A DNA stretch of 64,000 bases from Ereboglobus sp. (GTDB lineage Bacteria > Verrucomicrobiota > Verrucomicrobiia > Opitutales > Opitutaceae), in the NCBI GenBank assembly GCA_029974595.1, contig JARKRC010000058.1, positions 60,754-124,753 of the forward strand. Direction: 5' to 3'. The first letter of the stretch is position 1. The number at the start of each line of letters is the position of its first letter. The notes below the pieces were generated by a model. It was given only the letters and a program-made list of their open reading frames with translations, was not told the DNA's origin and ran no database searches. Below, in pieces: positions 34,243 to 43,168 of this stretch. The position numbers and the translations under genes were made by a program.

Positions 34243-36252
34243 TTATTTAGTAACAGTGCCATTATCCGAATCATCAACGGCCGCAGTCCGCAGATTTTTG
34301 AATAATCTACGGATATCGCGGAAACCACCCCAAGTAAACCAGACCGCAGTAATCACCGTGATTAACAGGGGCAATCCAATGGCCGTGACATGCCAGAAAC
34401 CAAGCCATACGTCCTTGGGCCAAGGCCGGAGCCAGCTTACTATGCCGGCTTGGCCTATCAGATTCCAAGCGCTCCCGATCAGCATCACGAAAAACCAGCT
34501 CGCCATCCAGGCGAACAGAATGCCCGCAATCCATTTGTCCGCCCGTCGATATTCGTTGTCGAATCCAATTAAACGTCCGAGCGTCCAGCGCTTTTTTGCG
34601 TGCTCCGTCAAGCGCGCTTGCGCATTTGCACCATCCCGATGCAGCATCTTTTCGAGCGGATACGGCTCCTTGCATGTGCCCAATGAGACGCCAATATACA
34701 ACGTTATGGCAATAAGCGTGGCAATCAGCGAGATCTGAATCCCGTTTACCCCGAAAGGGGGCAATTCTGGCATTCCCAATGCTGTCAATGCATGGTTCAC
34801 AAGCGATGAAAACACACCCGCTCCCCATATTTTATACACCAGAATGCCGCCGCCTGATAAAATCGCACCCGACACCATTGCGGCCCAAGCCCCGGCAGCC
34901 GTGCCGCGACGCCAATACAAGCCGCCGATAATGGCGGCTCCCGCGCCTCCCACATAAACCGCCGTGGTCACTTGCCACCACATGACTATATATTCCGTCT
35001 GGCTAAACAATGAACCGAAGACAAAGGCAAAGGCCGCCACGCCAATAATGCAGCACCGGAGCAATCTGATATGCTGCTTCGAGGACGGCGGGCGTTTCAG
35101 GCGTGGAAGAATCACATCCTGCGCCAGCATGCCGCCCCAAGAGTGCAAATGTGTGGAGTCGCCGCCAAATATGCCCAGCAACAATATGGCGCACAGCGCG
35201 CCCTTCACACCCGCGGGCAGCATATGCGACAGGGCGACAGGAATGGTCATTTGTTTTTCAAGCTGGGGAGACGATATCGCGTCCAGCGTCGCTTTTGCAT
35301 GCGTGGACTCCGCCGCGAAATCGGGATGGTTTAGAAACGCAAGCGCCGCCGCGCCCAGCAAAGCGATCACCACAACCTTGCCGGCCTCGCGCCATTTCCC
35401 GAGCACCACGGCCATGCGCGAATCGTGAGGGGTCGCGGCCGCGGAATTATAAGCCCCGGCGTTCTGAAACGCCATGGTTCCATAAACGCCGAGAAACACG
35501 CCCATGAGCACATACCACAAGTTGAAGTCCTGAACCTTCCACGCATCGAAAGGATTAATCATGGAGTAGCCGGAGGGGCGGCTGCCCAGCACGTCGCTCA
35601 TCTGCGACCAGCCGACGACACAAAATACGCCGCCGATAATGAGAAGATACATTATCTGCGAAAAAATGCCCTCCAGGCAATCCGTGACCATCAGCGTTAT
35701 CAATCCCCCGGCAAGCGTCAGCCCCAGGCTCACGGAAATCAGCCCGCCCATGATTGGAATATACGTGGGAATATTATATCCTGCCACGACAAATTCCGGC
35801 GGCAGTTGCAGGAAATAAACCATGAAACGGGCGCCGACTGCCGGTATTATTCCGAAGTTCAATATGCCTGCGATAAATCCGAGGATGCCGCTGAATAGCC
35901 GGAACCCCCGACTGTATCTCATTTCGAAAAACTGTGCCAGTGTCATGGCCCGGGTTTCCCGAAAACGATAGATCACGAAACCAAAAATGCCGACAACAAG
36001 ATAGATCGGTGGCGTGATCCAGCCCCACCAAGTGGGGACAAACCCCGCATGCGCGAATATCTCCCATGCCGCGACAAAAACCACCGCTCCCGCCTGCATC
36101 TCGCCCTTCGCAACGGCCAGCAGGTAACGTCCGGCCATCCGTCCGCCGGAAACGAACTGCGCCACACCCCTCATCGCCCGGTGGGTGAAACCACCCACGA
36201 TGGCAATCGCTAGTATTGGCAGAATTAATATGGTCCAATCCAATAATGACAT
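34243..36252 (-). CDS. Sodium:solute symporter (SSS family)
   Basis: A 669-residue inner-membrane transporter with about 14 hydrophobic segments. It starts MSLLDWTILILPILAIAIVG. SSS features include FVSGGRMAGRYLLAVAKGEM and MTLAQFFEMRYSRGFRLFSG. It lies between the GH63-like and GH36 genes, with 27- and 36-base spacers. The likely job is sodium-driven import of a sugar or small glycan released by the cluster enzymes. The long charged loop before the last segments (EKMLHRDGANAQARLTEH) is usual in this subgroup. Confidence 0.9.
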   Translation of the reverse strand: MSLLDWTILILPILAIAIVGGFTHRAMRGVAQFVSGGRMAGRYLLAVAKGEMQAGAVVFVAAWEIFAHAGFVPTWWGWITPPIYLVVGIFGFVIYRFRETRAMTLAQFFEMRYSRGFRLFSGILGFIAGILNFGIIPAVGARFMVYFLQLPPEFVVAGYNIPTYIPIMGGLISVSLGLTLAGGLITLMVTDCLEGIFSQIMYLLIIGGVFCVVGWSQMSDVLGSRPSGYSMINPFDAWKVQDFNLWYVLMGVFLGVYGTMAFQNAGAYNSAAATPHDSRMAVVLGKWREAGKVVVIALLGAAALAFLNHPDFAAESTHAKATLDAISSPQLEKQMTIPVALSHMLPAGVKGALCAILLLGIFGGDSTHLHSWGGMLAQDVILPRLKRPPSSKQHIRLLRCCIIGVAAFAFVFGSLFSQTEYIVMWWQVTTAVYVGGAGAAIIGGLYWRRGTAAGAWAAMVSGAILSGGGILVYKIWGAGVFSSLVNHALTALGMPELPPFGVNGIQISLIATLIAITLYIGVSLGTCKEPYPLEKMLHRDGANAQARLTEHAKKRWTLGRLIGFDNEYRRADKWIAGILFAWMASWFFVMLIGSAWNLIGQAGIVSWLRPWPKDVWLGFWHVTAIGLPLLITVITAVWFTWGGFRDIRRLFKNLRTAAVDDSDNGTVTK

Positions 36253-36288
36253 GACTTTATGTGGGCAATAGGGTGCTTGTGCATGGCG

Positions 36289-38490
36289 TCATTTCTCAGT
36301 CAGATGGAGAACGACGCTTTCGTGGGGCCGATGGATTTTCAGGCTGATGCCCGCCTTCATCAGATAATCACCTGAAAACGTATTTCCGTTGCCGGGAAAA
36401 ACTCCGCTGGGATTTTTCGGATTTAATTCCGCTACCTTGTAGTTTTTGGCAGGGTCCAGCCCTTTCAGCCTCACATCGAACGTGGATGTGCGGGCGCTGT
36501 TTTGCAGGGTGTAGGCGAAGAATACCGATTGTTTCTTGTCCTTGGAAACATACGCCAGGGCCGCGCGCGCGCCTTCATCATAGGGGGAGACAATGCGGTA
36601 TAAATCGCCGAATTGCACGATGGAGCGGACGAGCTTGTAGTTCTGGATCGCATTTTTGGCAAACGACCGCTCCTCGCCGGCAATATCCTTGGGCTGCAAC
36701 TCCATGCCCAAGCGGCCCGACATGGCCACATCAAAGCGGAATTTCAGCGGAAGCATCATGCCGGTCTGGTGATTGCGCGTCGCGGAAACGTGCGCGGCGG
36801 TGGCGATGGCCGGGTATATCATATTGGTGCCGTATTGTATAAATATCCTGTCGACGGCGTTGGTGTTGTCACTCGTCCAGAATTCGTCGTGATATTTCAG
36901 CGCGCCATAGTCAAGGCGCGCGCCACCCGAGGAGCAGAGTTGCATGGTAATGCGCCGATGCCTGGCCCGGACGCGCTCGTACACTTTGTATAATCCGTCC
37001 ACGTAATCCTTCCAGAAGTGCGTCTGTTTGTCCGCCGGCAGGTATTCGGAGCCGGGGCTGAGCACGTGGCGGTTGGCGTCCCATTTTATATAAGTGATGT
37101 TGGGCGAGAGGGCGAGGACATCATCAAAAGTTTTAACCACAAAATCCTGCACGGCGGGATTGCTCAGGTCGAGCAGCCACTGGTTGCGGCTTTCGGGGAT
37201 GGCGCGCCCGGGGCTTTTGACAATCCATTCGGGATGTCTTTCGGCGAGTTCGCTTTTCGCGTTCACCATTTCCGGCTCGATCCAGATGCCGAAGCGGAGG
37301 CCCTTGGCGACGGCATAGTCGGCAAGATAACCGATGCCGCGCGGAACTTTCTTTTTGTTGGCCTGCCAGTCGCCGAGGCCGGCCTTGTCATTATCGCGCG
37401 GGTATTTGTTGCCGAACCAGCCGTCATCGAGCACAAACATTTCGAGGCCGAGCTCGGCTGCGGCGTCCATCATGTCGGTGAGTGTCTTCTCATCGAACTT
37501 AAAATAGGCGCCTTCCCAGCTGTTCAGCAGTACGGCCCTGGGCTGGTCGCCATGTGCCAGCCCGTAGCGACGACACCAGTCATGCAGGTTGCGCGATGCC
37601 TGTCCGCGTCCGCGATCACTGTAGGTGAGCACCATCTCGGGAGTTTCCATGATCTTGCCCGGCTCCAGGATGCGGCTGGCTGCGAAGGGACTCATGCCGC
37701 CTGTAAAGTGCAGGATTTCGCGCTCGTCTATCGCGAACGTCAGCTTGTAGTTGCCCGACCATGCCAGAGCCCCGGCATATACATCACCGGCATCTTCGTC
37801 CGCCGGATGGTTCAGGGAAAGCATGAAGGAGGGATTGTCGGACATGGTGGTTTGCACGCCTTTTCTGTATTCTTCGATTGTTTTCACACCCGGGGTGAGC
37901 TTCTCCTCCGTCACACGCATTTCCCGTCCCCATGCGCCGTGAAAGTGGGTCAAATAGTATGAATTTGCCCTGAGCGGAATATACGAGGAGGCGATACTTT
38001 CCACGCGCAACGGTTTTTCCTCCCGATGGAAAATGACGGCGCGCTGCGTGATGACATTTTCCGACTTGTAGGCGGTAAAGCGAACATCCACGAATACCGG
38101 ATACAGGCTGTCCTTCAAGTGGACGATTGTTTCCACGCGGTTGTCGTCCAGCACGCTGGTTTCAACTCCGGCGCATATCAACTCGGTGGTGAGCGAGCCG
38201 TCCGCATGGACGAGGCTCAGGGCGATGTTTGCGTGGTTTCGCCCGCCGAAGGCCGGAAGCACTTGGAGGTTTTCGTTGTATCCTTTCTGGAGGAGCGCGC
38301 GTTTGTCATCTATTTTCCCGCCCCAATGTCGGAACACCACGGGCGCGCCCGGTTTTGCGACGAAGATCATGGCCGAGTCGTTGGTTGCGATTTCGATGAC
38401 TTCGGCGCCTTGTCCGGGAACTGTGGCGGCGAGGCAGAGCGACGGCAGAAGCCAGAGAGATGATGGCTTTTTATGACCAATATCTTGCAT
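36289..38490 (-). CDS. Alpha-galactosidase, family GH36
   Basis: A 733-residue retaining alpha-galactosidase with a secretion signal (MQDIGHKKPSSLWLLPSLCL, cleavage near GQGAE). The nucleophile Asp is in YIKWDANRHV (about residue 468) and the acid/base Asp in EFWTSDNTNAVDR (about 540). The CSSGGARLDYGALKYHDEFW segment between them is diagnostic. It is expected in the periplasm and should release terminal alpha-galactose. Together with GH38 downstream it suggests a galactose- and mannose-containing glycan. Confidence 0.93.
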   Translation of the reverse strand: MQDIGHKKPSSLWLLPSLCLAATVPGQGAEVIEIATNDSAMIFVAKPGAPVVFRHWGGKIDDKRALLQKGYNENLQVLPAFGGRNHANIALSLVHADGSLTTELICAGVETSVLDDNRVETIVHLKDSLYPVFVDVRFTAYKSENVITQRAVIFHREEKPLRVESIASSYIPLRANSYYLTHFHGAWGREMRVTEEKLTPGVKTIEEYRKGVQTTMSDNPSFMLSLNHPADEDAGDVYAGALAWSGNYKLTFAIDEREILHFTGGMSPFAASRILEPGKIMETPEMVLTYSDRGRGQASRNLHDWCRRYGLAHGDQPRAVLLNSWEGAYFKFDEKTLTDMMDAAAELGLEMFVLDDGWFGNKYPRDNDKAGLGDWQANKKKVPRGIGYLADYAVAKGLRFGIWIEPEMVNAKSELAERHPEWIVKSPGRAIPESRNQWLLDLSNPAVQDFVVKTFDDVLALSPNITYIKWDANRHVLSPGSEYLPADKQTHFWKDYVDGLYKVYERVRARHRRITMQLCSSGGARLDYGALKYHDEFWTSDNTNAVDRIFIQYGTNMIYPAIATAAHVSATRNHQTGMMLPLKFRFDVAMSGRLGMELQPKDIAGEERSFAKNAIQNYKLVRSIVQFGDLYRIVSPYDEGARAALAYVSKDKKQSVFFAYTLQNSARTSTFDVRLKGLDPAKNYKVAELNPKNPSGVFPGNGNTFSGDYLMKAGISLKIHRPHESVVLHLTEK

Positions 38491-38543
38491 GTTTTTCAGG
38501 ATCGGTTTTTAGGTTCCTGCGCTTTTTGGGGCACAGAATTAGT

Positions 38544-41537
38544 TCAGAATGTAAAGCCGCTGCGGATTTGGAAGGAGCGCGGCTCCTGGGTGTAGCGTTC
38601 GAGGATCAACGGGGCGTGGTTGACACCGGAGTCAACCGCCCGGCGCGGCTGCAGGTCATGGTCGTCAAGCACGTTGAAAACATACAGGCGCAAATCCCAA
38701 AGCACTTTTTTATTCCAAATTCTCCGGCTATAGCCTACATTCATGTTCACCTTGAGCTCCGACGGCCCATGATAAGGCCGGTTGATATCAAGCTCTCCGT
38801 TGTTCATTCTTTCATAGCCGATAATGCTCTCGGATTTCCAGCGGACATCGGTGCCGGCGGTCACGCCTTTCAGCAGTCCCTGCTGGAAGGTGTAATTCAG
38901 GTTGAAGTTGGCATTCCATTCGCGACTGTTGCTGCCTCTTTTCCCAATGATCGCCCTGGCATCGGCCACGTTTTGCCGGTAAACATCGGCCGCCTCGCCA
39001 ACCGTGCGCGCCGCCGCGTTCACGGAGGTCAGTATCACGTTCCGGTTTTCCTGCCACTCGGCCCAATTCTGGTTGATATAATCAACCAGTTCATTTGCGT
39101 ATTTTGAGATGGTCGTTTTTTGTTGTCCAACAGTCAAACGCATCCGGATTGACCGGCCTATATTCCCGGTAAGTGCAAATTCAATGCCGTCGGTGGAATC
39201 GTCGCGATAGAAGCGGTTGAGAGTGGTGTTCAGCACCTTGCTGGGATTGATCGTGTTCCATATCTTGTTCGCATAATCCATCATCAACGCCGATAGCTGG
39301 CTGGTCACATCGCGCTGGGTCGTTTCGAAGTAGGTAAAGGAGCCAAATATCCGTCCGCCATACAAATCAACCTTGATTCCCCAATCCTCCGTCACCCCGT
39401 AGGTGGGGCGCAGGGGGTTTCCATAGATGTCCCCGGCGTTCACGGCCCCGGAGACGAAAATGTCGGAATAATTATAGGAGAGGCCGATTCTTTGGAACGG
39501 ACGGAGCACAATGCTGTAGGTCTTGGTATCCACCTTCGTTTCGACCGCCGCATTCCAAGTGCCGGATTGTATGGCGGAGGCCCAGTTTCTATAATCCCCG
39601 TCGAAACCGTTGGCGGCGTTTCTTGTGAAGGTCATGGATTGCGAATCCAAAACATCATGCCGGTAACCGTAGAGTGTGGTCAGGCGGTAATAGCCGTTCT
39701 TTGAAAGGATAAAGTTTGACTGGAGACCGGCCACAAGGCTCTCGGTTTTGCTGATGGATCTCCTTGGTGCCTGCTGCGCCATCACCATATCAAGGTTTAT
39801 CCCATCGCCGACATTCACCCCCTTCAGGCTGCCATCAGACACATAGACTTCCGCCCCCGGGCTCAAATAATAGCGGCGACGGAGAGCGTTCACAGCGTTG
39901 TTTATCTGAGGGCTAAATCCGCTCAGGGGCGTTGTGTTGACATACCGGCCCACCGCAAACCATGTGTCTTCGCGATTGTTTTCATACAATCCCATCAAAC
40001 GATGCCGTCCGAGGCCAAAGCTCCCGAAAAGCTTCTCCAGGCTAAAGTCATAAACCAAAGTCGCCCGGTAGTTTTTTAGCTCCCACTTCTGACGCGTGTC
40101 CTCCATGACCGTGTCCTCGATATACGGCTGCCCGACATGCGGGTTGGGGTCGCCATTGGGCAGAAGCTCGTTGGGATCAACATAAATCGTGCGGATGGCG
40201 CCCGACCCCCAGCCTTGGTCGTCGAGCATATACCAGGACTCATGCCTGTTGGCCGCCAGCTCAAGGCTCATGCCGCGGAGCAGTTGCTGCTCAAGAAAGA
40301 CGCTCATGTTCTTGTATTCCGTGCGGTGGTAAGCCCGGTTTCCGTAAAGGTTTTTGGCCAGGTTAAGCCGCCACTGGGTGCCATCGGGCATTTCCAGCAG
40401 ATTGGTGTCTTCCGTGAAGGAAATAAATTGGACCAATGATCTGTCGGCCGAGGACGCCGTCTGGCTCTGCCAGTGAGCGGACCGGGCCATGTTCATCCAG
40501 TCCTGCACGGTGCCGTCGCCACCCTCCACATAGACAAGATTGTGCCCGGTGGAATAGTTGCCCAATCCGGAGGCGGCGGTTGCGGTGAAATTTCCCTTTC
40601 CTGTGTCGTTCTGACCTTCGCCGGTCATCCAGTTCACCGTCGGGCGCCCCGCCAGCGCCCATGGGGTGTAAGCGTCATAGAAGACATTGTTGATGTCGAG
40701 GTATCGCCGCCGAGCCCCCTCCTCGTAATTCGCGGTGATCGCCGTGGTCCTGAACGGGCGCCACGTGATCGCGCCGTATAACGCGCCAAGCGCGTCTAGC
40801 GAGGGCTTCTTGTATGTTTTGCGTTCCTGGCTGACCCCGGCGACGCGAATGGCCAGCTCTCTTCTGAGCAGGACGGTGTTAAAATCAAACTCTCCCCTTG
40901 AGCTGCTGTATTTGTCCGTGGTGTAGGCGACTGAAAAACGATTTTTGCCCAAATTGGGGCGTTTCGACGTAGATCCTATGCTGCCGCCCGGGCTTCCGAC
41001 CCCGATCAGAATCGCATTGGGTCCCCGGGAAAACGTAAGGCTTTCGGTGCTGAACCTGTCAATGGGCACCATGAGGCGGGGAAAGAAATCCACCCGCTGG
41101 CTGCTCGTTGTAAAGCCGCGGGAATAGTAATTGCTGGCGAACCATTGTGTATTATTGGTAACATCGCCGTTGTCAGTGTCCCCCTCATAGGTGGTCACGT
41201 TGGCCACAATTTTAAGCGCGTCCTGCACATTCCACGCGCCAATATCATCAAGCAATTCATTGGTGAGCACATCAATGGAGGCGCCGATATCCTTCACATC
41301 CGCGCGCAGGCGGTTCCCGGCGACCGTCTCCTTGGCCATATACCCGACCTCGGCCCTCTCGGCCGACACCGTGAACACGGAAAGCTCCACGATTTCATCA
41401 CTGATGTTTTCGGTGGTGCTTTTCCCCGTGTCAACGCTCTGGCCGAGCATCATGAACGGGGCGGAAAATGTGAGTGATGAAAATATAATACCGGCGCGAA
41501 CAGTTTTTATGGATGGCAGAAGCATATTTATATTCAT
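38544..41537 (-). CDS. TonB-dependent outer-membrane receptor
   Basis: This 997-residue protein has a signal peptide (to about MLGQS), a TonB-box-like stretch IVELSVFTVSAERAEVGYMA and a plug domain with DIGASIDVLTNELLDDIGAW and FSRGPNAILIGVGSPGGSIG. A 22-strand barrel follows, ending RSGFTF with a terminal aromatic residue. No SusD-like gene is adjacent, as is usual in Verrucomicrobiota but not in Bacteroidota. It probably imports the glycan degraded by this cluster. The 197-base upstream gap holds a putative regulated promoter. Confidence 0.93.
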   Translation of the reverse strand: MNINMLLPSIKTVRAGIIFSSLTFSAPFMMLGQSVDTGKSTTENISDEIVELSVFTVSAERAEVGYMAKETVAGNRLRADVKDIGASIDVLTNELLDDIGAWNVQDALKIVANVTTYEGDTDNGDVTNNTQWFASNYYSRGFTTSSQRVDFFPRLMVPIDRFSTESLTFSRGPNAILIGVGSPGGSIGSTSKRPNLGKNRFSVAYTTDKYSSSRGEFDFNTVLLRRELAIRVAGVSQERKTYKKPSLDALGALYGAITWRPFRTTAITANYEEGARRRYLDINNVFYDAYTPWALAGRPTVNWMTGEGQNDTGKGNFTATAASGLGNYSTGHNLVYVEGGDGTVQDWMNMARSAHWQSQTASSADRSLVQFISFTEDTNLLEMPDGTQWRLNLAKNLYGNRAYHRTEYKNMSVFLEQQLLRGMSLELAANRHESWYMLDDQGWGSGAIRTIYVDPNELLPNGDPNPHVGQPYIEDTVMEDTRQKWELKNYRATLVYDFSLEKLFGSFGLGRHRLMGLYENNREDTWFAVGRYVNTTPLSGFSPQINNAVNALRRRYYLSPGAEVYVSDGSLKGVNVGDGINLDMVMAQQAPRRSISKTESLVAGLQSNFILSKNGYYRLTTLYGYRHDVLDSQSMTFTRNAANGFDGDYRNWASAIQSGTWNAAVETKVDTKTYSIVLRPFQRIGLSYNYSDIFVSGAVNAGDIYGNPLRPTYGVTEDWGIKVDLYGGRIFGSFTYFETTQRDVTSQLSALMMDYANKIWNTINPSKVLNTTLNRFYRDDSTDGIEFALTGNIGRSIRMRLTVGQQKTTISKYANELVDYINQNWAEWQENRNVILTSVNAAARTVGEAADVYRQNVADARAIIGKRGSNSREWNANFNLNYTFQQGLLKGVTAGTDVRWKSESIIGYERMNNGELDINRPYHGPSELKVNMNVGYSRRIWNKKVLWDLRLYVFNVLDDHDLQPRRAVDSGVNHAPLILERYTQEPRSFQIRSGFTF

Positions 41538-41587
41538 GGTCAGGGGTGGTTAAGCGAGAGCGAGGTTGTTTTATCTATCCTTTGCTT

Positions 41588-41631
41588 GGTGACGGCAAAA
41601 GGCAGCGTCACCAGTGTTGCCCGTTGCCGTC
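41588..41631 (-). promoter_or_regulatory. Interleaved inverted repeats upstream of the TonB receptor
   Basis: Two nested inverted repeats share bases: ggtgacg (41588-41594) with cgtcacc (41606-41612), and gacggcaa (41591-41598) with ttgccgtc (41624-41631). They lie 50-95 bases upstream of the receptor start, so in the transcript they could form alternative hairpins, or they could be an operator. The words are seen; the role is not established. Confidence 0.4.
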
Positions 41632-41670
41632 AGTTTCCGAGTCATTTGAATTTCAGCAATTGCTTGATTT

Positions 41671-41692
41671 ATTATCATTTTGAGACATTGTC
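41671..41692 (-). promoter_or_regulatory. Putative regulated promoter of the receptor operon
   Basis: On the minus strand the 22-base word contains GACAATGTCTC followed by GATAAT, a good -10 box, with no -35 match. A related word lies at 47706-47727 (17 of 22 identical), again about 135-140 bases before a start codon. This suggests activator-dependent promoters, plausibly under the AraC protein of this locus. Confidence 0.4.
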
Positions 41693-41734
41693 CTTAGGAT
41701 TTTTGTTTGATGCGCCCAATCCGGGACGCTCCTA

Positions 41735-43144
41735 TCACGCAAGCTCGCCAAGCCGGACCGCGCTTGGTTTGATCGGGCACAACTGGGATATACGCACCGG
41801 CAAATTCGAGATGAAACTGGCATTCGCCGCCACTCCTACCATGATGGATGCGGCGCCTTGCTCCACGCCCGCGTCGCGTCCCAGCGGATCCCGTCCCAAT
41901 GATGCATCGAATATGGCCGCCTGCATGCGGGGATCGCCGCCTCCGTGGGCGCCGGCGTCGGGTTGCACGTGGATGACCTGCTGTTTTTGAAAATGAGGCG
42001 TCAGCCGGATGGTGATATTGCGTCCGCCCGCTTTTTGCTGCGCAGCGAGTTCCTCGTCGGACTGTCCGGTGATGAGGTGGCTGCGGTGAAGCTCCTCATA
42101 TTCCAACCGGCCGCGGTCACCCGTAAAAGAGACCCGGTAGCCCTCGTAGGGCGCATAGGCCACGAGCGAATAGTTGAGCTGCTGCCCTCCGCGATAGCGC
42201 ACCAGAACGCTCATCGTATCTTCAATATCAATGTCAGGACGAAACACATTTCGGTCTCTTATATAACCGGTTTCAGCTTCGGCGTTCAGGTAGATGCCGC
42301 GCAAGGCATCGTCTTGGGAAAGGTCCATCTTAAACGGGTCATCGGCTTCCGCCTTGCCTGTGTAGCGGTCATATCCAGTCCACTTGCCATCCCCGCGCCG
42401 GATCGCATTTTCCCTGCCGTAGAAGGCGAGGTTTCCCAACCCGAACACTTCCTCGGGGATTCCGTCGATCCACCAGTTTACCAAGTCAAAGTGATGGGTG
42501 GCCTTGTGGATGATAAGCCCGCCAGAGCAGGCCTTCTCGCTGTGCCAGCGCCGAAAATAATCGGCGCCGTGCATCGTATCGAGGAAATAGTCGAGGCTGA
42601 CGTGCTTGATATTTCCAATCATTCCGTCCTGGAGGAGCTTCCTCACATGCGTGGTGCCGGTGGACCAGCGGTAGTTGAATGCCACTCGCATCCGTCCCTT
42701 GGCGCGACCTGCCGCCTCGAGCACCTTGCGGCAGCTTTCGGCCGTTGTGACCATCGGCTTTTCAGTGATCACATCGCAGCCCGCGGCAAGCGCCCCGGTG
42801 ATGTAGCGTTCGTGGGTGTAATCAGGCGAGCAAACGATCACCGCGTCGGGTTTGCACTCCGTGAGCATGCGGCTGAATTCGTCGTCGCGAAAAAATCGCG
42901 GCTCTACTTTCGCCGAATAGGCGGAGCGTACGCGATTCAGGTGATAATCAAAGGCTCTGAAACTCTTGTCGCAACCGGCCACCAATCGGGCCTGCTCCGG
43001 AAAGTCACGCACGATCGGATCCAGAAACATGGATGCACGACCGCCAAAACCGACCATGGCATAACGGGTGGCCACGGGCCGCGAGGTCGCCGCTTCAGCC
43101 ATGGAAGCGGGTGAATGGGTATTGTTCATTTTGGAATTGCTCAT
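41735..43144 (-). CDS. Gfo/Idh/MocA-family NAD(P)-dependent oxidoreductase
   Basis: A 469-residue protein with a Rossmann start (RYAMVGFGGRASMFLDPI), the conserved VIVCSPDYTHERYITGALAA segment, and the family motif ITEKPMVTTAESCRKV. EKP carries the lysine typical of the active site. Relatives oxidise sugars or act as NAD-dependent glycosidases of GH109 type. SGGLIIHKATHHFDLVNWW is the second half motif with catalytic His/Asp positions. No signal peptide is evident. It ends 198 bases before the receptor gene and is 24 bases downstream of an FAD enzyme. Confidence 0.9.
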   Translation of the reverse strand: MSNSKMNNTHSPASMAEAATSRPVATRYAMVGFGGRASMFLDPIVRDFPEQARLVAGCDKSFRAFDYHLNRVRSAYSAKVEPRFFRDDEFSRMLTECKPDAVIVCSPDYTHERYITGALAAGCDVITEKPMVTTAESCRKVLEAAGRAKGRMRVAFNYRWSTGTTHVRKLLQDGMIGNIKHVSLDYFLDTMHGADYFRRWHSEKACSGGLIIHKATHHFDLVNWWIDGIPEEVFGLGNLAFYGRENAIRRGDGKWTGYDRYTGKAEADDPFKMDLSQDDALRGIYLNAEAETGYIRDRNVFRPDIDIEDTMSVLVRYRGGQQLNYSLVAYAPYEGYRVSFTGDRGRLEYEELHRSHLITGQSDEELAAQQKAGGRNITIRLTPHFQKQQVIHVQPDAGAHGGGDPRMQAAIFDASLGRDPLGRDAGVEQGAASIMVGVAANASFISNLPVRISQLCPIKPSAVRLGELA

Positions 43145-43168
43145 GACAAAAGTGGAATTGCAAAGAGA

